Positions 4,825 to 9,261 of a stretch of DNA of 9,261 bases are shown piece by piece. The stretch lies in assembly GCA_900321515.1 (NCBI GenBank), contig ONWI01000085.1, positions 1 through 9,261 on the forward strand, read 5' to 3'. Made by a program: the position numbers and the translations under genes. Position 1 is the first letter of the stretch, and each line of letters starts with the position of its first letter. Under the pieces are notes generated by a model. It searched no databases. It was not told the DNA's origin and saw only the letters and a list, made by a program, of their open reading frames with translations. Source of the DNA: an uncultured Eubacteriales bacterium (GTDB lineage: Bacteria > Bacillota > Clostridia > Oscillospirales > Acutalibacteraceae).

Positions 4825-6573
4825 ATGGCTTTATTTAATTCGCTTTTTTTCATTTTCAGATTATTATTCCTGATTACATCAAATATCGGTTCATGGGAAC
4901 TTCTCAGAAAAAAGACTAAAGTTGATATTTTCTTTATTCCAAGCCTGACAGTTGCTTTGCAGACCTGCATATTATTTTTCGCGGGAATACTCAATCTGCT
5001 GCTTGAAACGACAATCTTTTTATCCGGTTTTGGTTTGATTTATCTGATTTGCTGCATTTACAAAGAGAAAAATTTTCGATTTATTAAGAATTACTTTAAT
5101 GCCGGATATCTCTTCCTCGCCGCAGTCATTGTCTTATCCGCATTTGCCCTGCGCGGCACTTTGTTCACACATTACGACGATTTCTCACATTGGGGCATGG
5201 TCGTAAGACGTATGCTGATTGACAACCGATTTCCTAATTTCCAGAATATTCTGATTTTTAAGGAATATCCACTCGGCAGCAGCATTTACATATACTATTT
5301 TTCAAGGATACTCTCTTCAGCCGAATCGGTTCAGATGACTGCTCAGGCTTATGTGATGGCTGCATGTCTTTTGCCTTTATTCAGCTTTTGCCGGAAAAAC
5401 AGCTTGCCTGCGCTCTTGTGCCTTCTGTCCTTCACTAACTTATTTTTTACCTTCAACATTGCTTTGTCAAGCCTTCTTGTGGATACGCTTTTACCAATTG
5501 TTTCCGCGTGTTCGCTGTTGTACTTACACAAGTACTGTTACAGTTCATCTGACTCTCCTGAGTTCTTTCTGGCAGGCGCTTACCTTATTCAGGTTGCTCA
5601 AATCAAGAATTCCGGCGTATTATTCGTTCTTATCGCGGCAGCATGGAGCGTTTACAGAGCTATTCGCGAACACAGTTATAAAAACCGGGGCATTCTTATG
5701 CTTATGCCTCTGGTTTCGTTTTACTTATGGCATACTCATTGCAAGTATGTTCTGGGCGGCGCCAGCGCTTCTAAGCACGCTATGCATCCAAAGTATTATA
5801 AAAACATAATCTCATGTAAATCCGCAGAAGATTTTCTCACTATCCCGGCAAATGTTTTTTCGTATATCCTGAGCTACAGGGATATGTGGATTTCAATCGG
5901 ATTTATACTTGTTCTGGGTGCTTTGATCTGTCTTTTCGGCAGGGATTACATGCCGTTGTGGATTAAACTGGGGCTTTTCTGCGGCGCGGTATTCATGGTT
6001 TATCAGTTCGGACTGATTCTTATGTATCTTTTTTCCATGCCGAATTACGAAGCGTCAATCCTTGCCGGTATTGAAAGATACGAAAAAACCTGCGTTATTT
6101 TTATCACATATATGATGCTTCCTGTGGGTATGAAAATTCTTGACAGTCTCGCCTCAAAAAAAGCTTCTTCATATGCGTTGTCCGCCTGCATGATTACTAT
6201 TCCTTTTGTTTTTTCTTTCCTGTCGGCAGGCAGAATCAGCTCCGCGTGGAACAATTACATCGGACTTTCTTCAGAAGAATGGATCAAAGAAAGAAATTGG
6301 TTTGAAAAACAGATTGTCAGTTACGATATTCCGGACGAAAGCACCTACTGCGTTCTGATTCCGCACGGTGACGCGGGATTCACATATTATATGTCTGTTT
6401 TTCGCTTTAATTCCGATAACGTAAAGGTCAAAGTCATAAATAATTCCGAAGAACTGGATAATACAGACTCACAATACATTATTGTTTATGACAGTCAAAA
6501 CGAAATAATCAGAGATTGGATTAGTCTGAATTATCCAGATCAAACAGAGAAAAATGTTATTATTCAGAATTAA
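4825..6573 (+). CDS. Polytopic membrane protein, GT-C glycosyltransferase-like
   Basis: The protein has 582 residues with about ten or more hydrophobic spans up to residue ~466 and a soluble C-terminal domain of ~110 residues. After the third or fourth span comes THYDDFSHWG (about 115-124), an acidic pair followed by HW in the first large outer loop. That is where GT-C enzymes, which transfer sugars from polyprenyl-phosphate donors, carry their catalytic acid. A second outer-loop motif, NYEASILAGIERYEKT (about 406-421), resembles the conserved RY element of similar Gram-positive membrane proteins. I infer a role in glycosylating a cell-surface polymer, lipid or protein; acceptor and donor are unknown. 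The ATG has AAAGGA (4811-4816), 8 bases upstream. The gene stands alone between its own promoter and terminator, and is visibly A+T-richer than the minus-strand genes beside it, which may point to transfer. Alternative: an O-antigen-polymerase-like or uncharacterised transporter protein. Confidence 0.6.
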   Translation: MALFNSLFFIFRLLFLITSNIGSWELLRKKTKVDIFFIPSLTVALQTCILFFAGILNLLLETTIFLSGFGLIYLICCIYKEKNFRFIKNYFNAGYLFLAAVIVLSAFALRGTLFTHYDDFSHWGMVVRRMLIDNRFPNFQNILIFKEYPLGSSIYIYYFSRILSSAESVQMTAQAYVMAACLLPLFSFCRKNSLPALLCLLSFTNLFFTFNIALSSLLVDTLLPIVSACSLLYLHKYCYSSSDSPEFFLAGAYLIQVAQIKNSGVLFVLIAAAWSVYRAIREHSYKNRGILMLMPLVSFYLWHTHCKYVLGGASASKHAMHPKYYKNIISCKSAEDFLTIPANVFSYILSYRDMWISIGFILVLGALICLFGRDYMPLWIKLGLFCGAVFMVYQFGLILMYLFSMPNYEASILAGIERYEKTCVIFITYMMLPVGMKILDSLASKKASSYALSACMITIPFVFSFLSAGRISSAWNNYIGLSSEEWIKERNWFEKQIVSYDIPDESTYCVLIPHGDAGFTYYMSVFRFNSDNVKVKVINNSEELDNTDSQYIIVYDSQNEIIRDWISLNYPDQTEKNVIIQN

Positions 6574-6586
6574 TCCTGTATATCAA

Positions 6587-6620
6587 ACCGTCCCCCGGTA
6601 CAGAAGCGCCGGGGGACGGT
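6587..6620. terminator. Strong hairpin between convergent genes
   Basis: Perfect 12-bp G+C-rich arms ACCGTCCCCCGG (6587-6598) and CCGGGGGACGGT (6609-6620) enclose a 10-base loop. Downstream sequence on the + strand is T-rich (GAATTATTTTGATTT). It lies between the + gene ending at 6573 and the - gene ending at 6645 and probably stops both; the U-run is imperfect on each side. Confidence 0.8.
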
Positions 6621-6644
6621 GAATTATTTTGATTTATACATTCA

Positions 6645-8117
6645 TTATTCCGGGTCTACCATAAAGCATTCCGAAACCGCTCGGTTCAGTTCCCACAGAT
6701 GGATCGAGGCATCGCCTTCGATATACAGTCTGTCCTCTCCCCCGGTCGGGAATATCCGCGACGAAAATACCGCGTCCCCGTCATTGACGAAAATCTCTAC
6801 CGAACTGCGGTCTATAAAAATCCGCAGATGGAATAGTCCCTTCGGCAGCGGTCGGATTCGCTGCTCTCCCTGTCCGGTATTAAATCGCCGCCTGAGTCCG
6901 GAACGGTCTATCGTTATCTCTTTTGCGCTGTCATCATAGGATATTGCCATGCCGCCGGTTCCGTCCGGGGCTGCAAACAGCTTCATTGTCAGATCTCCGC
7001 CTCTGCTTATCAGCTCTATTTCGCACACACGGGGCAGAATATCGGTTGATTCGAGATCTATCTTTTTTCCCCTCAGCGCCCTGAGTTCATCAAGCGGCTG
7101 CTGAATCAACCGGTTATTCCGCACCCTCAGCTCTCGCGGCAGTGTCAGGCAGCCTGACCATTCCTCTTCGTCAGTCGGATAGGATGCGTCGGGCAACCCC
7201 ATCCAGGCGACAAGCGTCGCCTTGCTTTTGTCATTCGGATTTGCCGCGCATTCCGCCGCATATGAATCAAAGCCGAAGTCCAGCACATGAAATCGCGTGT
7301 TGTCCGGCATAAATCTCAGATTATCCCAGTCCATATGTCCCAGAAGATATCCGCTGTGGTGTTCCGAACCGCCCCTCCCGGGCAACCTGAGGTGCTGCGG
7401 ACAGAATATCAGCACGTCATGTCCGCTTATGCTTTCCACGGACGGACATTCCCACATGTCTCCGAAATCCTCAAATCCCGGCACATTCAGCTTGCCCGCG
7501 TAGCTCCACCCTTCTGTCGGAGACTCTGAACTGTAGATTATGCAGCAGCCCTTTTTCTCCTTGGTCTGTGCACCGAGTATGATGTAATATTTCCCGTTCT
7601 GCTCATTGTGTATAATCTTCGGGTCGCGCTGATGCTCGGTATATTCTTCATTCATTCCGAAAAGCGGCGGGAGCTTCACGGCTGTTCCGTCGTCCTTCAG
7701 GTCCACAAGACAGGTATAAGGTCTGCGCGTCCAGTCTTCATCACGGTGATTCCCCGTGTAATACAAATACAGATGACCCTCCGTCGGCAGTGCCGAACCT
7801 GAATACGCGCCTTTGTTGTCATATTCTGTGTCCGGACGGATACAGACCCCCGCGTTTTTCCATTTCACCAAGTCCTCCGAAACGGTGTGGTACCAGTATT
7901 TCAGACCGTGCACCGCTCCCCACGGACACCACTGATAGAACAGATGCCATACGCCGTCATGAAATACGAAGCCGTTCGGGTCGTTCAGCAGTCCTGTCAC
8001 GCTTTGGATGTGGTAATGCTGGCGGTAGTCCGATTTTATGATCTGTTCATGCATCGGACGTATCTCCTCAGCGTTTTTCAGAATACGGTAGCGTTCTTCT
8101 TTTGTCCATGTTTTCAC
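6645..8117 (-). CDS. scrB: GH32 sucrose-6-phosphate hydrolase / beta-fructofuranosidase
   Basis: The 490-residue cytoplasmic enzyme has no signal peptide. It hydrolyses the beta-fructosidic bond of sucrose-6-phosphate (or of sucrose and short fructans), giving glucose-6-phosphate and fructose. All GH32 landmarks are present: the nucleophile D46 in GLLNDPNG, GAVHGLKYW (67-75) typical of sucrose-6-phosphate hydrolases, YSGSA (105-109), RDP (164-166) for transition-state stabilisation, and the acid/base E223 in MWECPS. The C-terminal beta-sandwich includes FIDRSSVEIFVNDG. Length fits the family. The start codon is GTG (8115-8117); it is chosen because AGGAGGA (8132-8126) sits 8 bases upstream and the protein then begins in the expected place. 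It lies 90 bp downstream of the acylphosphatase gene, possibly in one transcript with ptsI. No scrA (PTS IIBC) or LacI-type repressor is in view. The family is certain; phosphate specificity is inferred. Confidence 0.93.
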   Translation of the reverse strand: MKTWTKEERYRILKNAEEIRPMHEQIIKSDYRQHYHIQSVTGLLNDPNGFVFHDGVWHLFYQWCPWGAVHGLKYWYHTVSEDLVKWKNAGVCIRPDTEYDNKGAYSGSALPTEGHLYLYYTGNHRDEDWTRRPYTCLVDLKDDGTAVKLPPLFGMNEEYTEHQRDPKIIHNEQNGKYYIILGAQTKEKKGCCIIYSSESPTEGWSYAGKLNVPGFEDFGDMWECPSVESISGHDVLIFCPQHLRLPGRGGSEHHSGYLLGHMDWDNLRFMPDNTRFHVLDFGFDSYAAECAANPNDKSKATLVAWMGLPDASYPTDEEEWSGCLTLPRELRVRNNRLIQQPLDELRALRGKKIDLESTDILPRVCEIELISRGGDLTMKLFAAPDGTGGMAISYDDSAKEITIDRSGLRRRFNTGQGEQRIRPLPKGLFHLRIFIDRSSVEIFVNDGDAVFSSRIFPTGGEDRLYIEGDASIHLWELNRAVSECFMVDPE

Positions 8118-8207
8118 GTCTTGATTCCTCCTTTTTCAGCACTCACAATTGATTCTGAATTATTTTTTCTCTTCCCGGCGTGTGCGGAGAGATACGTCAG
8201 CAGGCTC

Positions 8208-8495
8208 TTAATGTCTCACCCTGAAGCTCCGTTCGTCCGGGTCGGGTTCCAGCCATTTCGTCTCCATACGCTCGATTCGGATATACGGGTCACTGTCTAT
8301 CTCGGCTACTGCGTCGTTGATCTGTTGCTCAGTTCCCTGTATTTCCATCGTGACTGAGCCGTCGTATTCATTCTTTACCCAGCCGGTCACCCGGTTCCGA
8401 TTCGCCGCATACTGCGCCTGAAAACGGAATCCTACCTCCTGTACCCTGCCGTAAAAGCAGATTCGCTTGCGCAGAATATTCTCTTTTCTTATCAT
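8208..8495 (-). CDS. acyP: Acylphosphatase
   Basis: The 95-residue protein hydrolyses carboxyl-phosphate bonds (acyl phosphates such as acetyl phosphate or 1,3-bisphosphoglycerate). The signature GRVQEVGFR (16-24) carries the phosphate-binding Arg R24, and GWVKNEYDGSV (38-48) carries the water-orienting Asn N42. Most family members have VQGV; here Glu replaces the Gly. The length is that of the usual single ferredoxin-like domain. The frame stays open further upstream to 8594, but that extension runs through a hairpin and shows no homology, so the ATG at 8495 is preferred; AGGA (8510-8507) lies 11 bases upstream. It sits between ptsI and the GH32 gene on the same strand. Its physiological role in bacteria is poorly defined. 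Confidence 0.9.
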   Translation of the reverse strand: MIRKENILRKRICFYGRVQEVGFRFQAQYAANRNRVTGWVKNEYDGSVTMEIQGTEQQINDAVAEIDSDPYIRIERMETKWLEPDPDERSFRVRH

Positions 8496-8518
8496 CCCTG
8501 AACACATCCTATTACACA

Positions 8519-8555
8519 GCAAAACCGACAGATAAACTGCCGGTTTTGCTTTTTT
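8519..8555. terminator. Hairpin between ptsI and acylphosphatase, T-run on the + strand
   Basis: GCAAAACCG (8519-8527) pairs with CGGTTTTGC (8541-8549). Inside, after a one-base mismatch, CAG pairs with CTG around an ATAAA loop. Six T follow on the + strand (8550-8555). For the minus-strand genes the U-run is missing and only the UUUU inside the stem remains. It may act as a partial ptsI terminator, or stop transcription entering from the left on the + strand. Confidence 0.6.
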
Positions 8556-8600
8556 GGGTTGAACAAACGGTTTTTTACCGCAGTGTACATTCAATGGATA

Positions 8601-9261
8601 TTATTTGTTTTTGCCTTTGCCGAACAGCGAAAAACGGCTCTTTTTGCTCTGTTTTTCCGGTTCGGGCTTAGGGGGCTCCGCCGGGGCTTCCTCAGCCGGA
8701 GCTTCCTCAGCCGGAGCTTCGGCGGGCGTGTTATTTTCAGGTTCCTTTGCCGGACCGAGCTCCAACTCACGGATCACCTTTCTCAATCCCAGTACGCTTC
8801 CGGGATTGACGCTCAGTTCATCCAGACCCATCTGCAGGAACGTCTCTGTAAGCGTCGTATCCGCGCCGAGTTCGCCGCAGATGCCGACCCAGCAATTGTG
8901 CCTGTGGCCTGCCTGAACCGTCATATCTATCAGCCGGAGTACCGCGGGATGATGTGAGTCATAGAACGGGTCGAGCTTCGGATTCTGACGGTCAATCGCC
9001 AGCGTGTACTGCGTGAGGTCGTTCGTGCCGATAGAGAAGAATTCCACTTCTTCCGCCAGCTCATCGGCAAGCATGACCGCTGCCGGCGTTTCAATCATGA
9101 TGCCGATCTCCACTTCGCCGATCTGCTTGCCCTCGGCAATCAGCTCTTTGCGGCACTCTTCCAGAATCGCCTTGGCATCCCTGACCTCGCTTACCGAGAT
9201 GATCATCGGGAACATGATGCTCACCTTTCCGAACGCCGCGGCACGCAGAATCGCCCTTATC
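8601..9261 (-). CDS. ptsI: PTS enzyme I (phosphoenolpyruvate-protein phosphotransferase), C-terminal part with acidic Pro/Ala tail
   Basis: Enzyme I takes phosphate from PEP and passes it to HPr, starting all PTS sugar uptake in the cytoplasm. The gene enters from the right edge; 219 codons are visible (frame begins IRAILRAAAFGKV), covering most of the PEP-binding TIM barrel. Markers are FGKVSIMFPMI, GIMIETPAAV (PEP site), FFSIGTNDLTQYTLAIDR and the catalytic Cys in GICGELGAD, then LGLRKVIREL where the family normally ends. Here ~53 more residues follow: an unstructured Pro/Ala/Glu segment with EAPAE repeats, then a basic end (KKSRFSLFGKGKNK). The tail is in frame with no sign of a frameshift. 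The GTG at 9224 is internal, not a start. The downstream GH32 gene fits PTS sugar use. Confidence 0.95.
   Translation of the reverse strand, partial: IRAILRAAAFGKVSIMFPMIISVSEVRDAKAILEECRKELIAEGKQIGEVEIGIMIETPAAVMLADELAEEVEFFSIGTNDLTQYTLAIDRQNPKLDPFYDSHHPAVLRLIDMTVQAGHRHNCWVGICGELGADTTLTETFLQMGLDELSVNPGSVLGLRKVIRELELGPAKEPENNTPAEAPAEEAPAEEAPAEPPKPEPEKQSKKSRFSLFGKGKNK
8680..8724 (-). repeat. 15-bp tandem repeats coding the EAPAE tail of enzyme I
   Basis: On the + strand GCCGGGGCTTCCTCA (8680-8694), GCCGGAGCTTCCTCA (8695-8709) and the partial copy GCCGGAGCTTCGGCG (8710-8724) follow each other without gaps. They encode repeated E-A-P-A-E on the minus strand. The first two copies differ at one base, consistent with growth by slippage. 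Confidence 0.85.

Noticed and set aside
8496..8594. N-terminal extension of acylphosphatase to 8594
   Set aside because: The extra 33 codons run through the 8519-8549 hairpin and show no acylphosphatase similarity; the family domain begins soon after the ATG at 8495.

Overview
The window looks like a chromosomal segment of an anaerobic Gram-positive bacterium of the class Clostridia, probably near the Ruminococcaceae/Oscillospiraceae. The reasons are strong AGGAGG-type ribosome binding sites, consensus sigma-A promoters (TTGACA-N17-TATAAT), many hairpin-plus-T-run terminators, a flavin reductase-rubredoxin fusion, a Clostridia-style Crp/Fnr regulator, luxS, and a PTS enzyme I. The taxonomic call is inference from protein style. 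No rRNA, tRNA, CRISPR array, integrase or transposase is visible.

Layout, left to right. Positions 1-375 (+) hold the end of a small membrane protein with a Gln/Tyr-rich repeat head. It converges, through a bidirectional terminator, on a flavin reductase-rubredoxin gene (481-1083, -). That gene is divergent from a Crp/Fnr-family regulator (1313-1993, +). Both have near-perfect sigma-A promoters, and each predicted transcription start is covered by a related 17-bp element, TGTAAAT-N6-TACA. This suggests a self-contained redox or nitrosative-stress switch. A 607-bp gap (1994-2600) holds two inverted repeats, a palindrome, a strong extended -10 promoter and a 290-nt structured leader, followed by luxS (2601-3125). 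Next come a membrane-anchored Ntn-type amidase of the choloylglycine hydrolase/acid ceramidase class (3332-4570, +) and a large A+T-richer polytopic membrane protein resembling GT-C glycosyltransferases (4825-6573, +) with a perfect consensus promoter. Each of these genes has its own terminator.

From 6645 to the right end the genes run on the minus strand: ptsI (cut by the window edge, with an unusual Pro/Ala/Glu-rich tail), then acylphosphatase, then a GH32 sucrose-6-phosphate hydrolase. Enzyme I and the GH32 enzyme fit one job: PTS uptake of sucrose or short fructosides followed by cytoplasmic hydrolysis.

The two most promising places for undescribed biology are the luxS leader (2311-2600), which I could not assign to a known RNA class, and the symmetrical operator pair between the rubredoxin fusion and the Crp/Fnr gene. 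Both are inferred from sequence alone.
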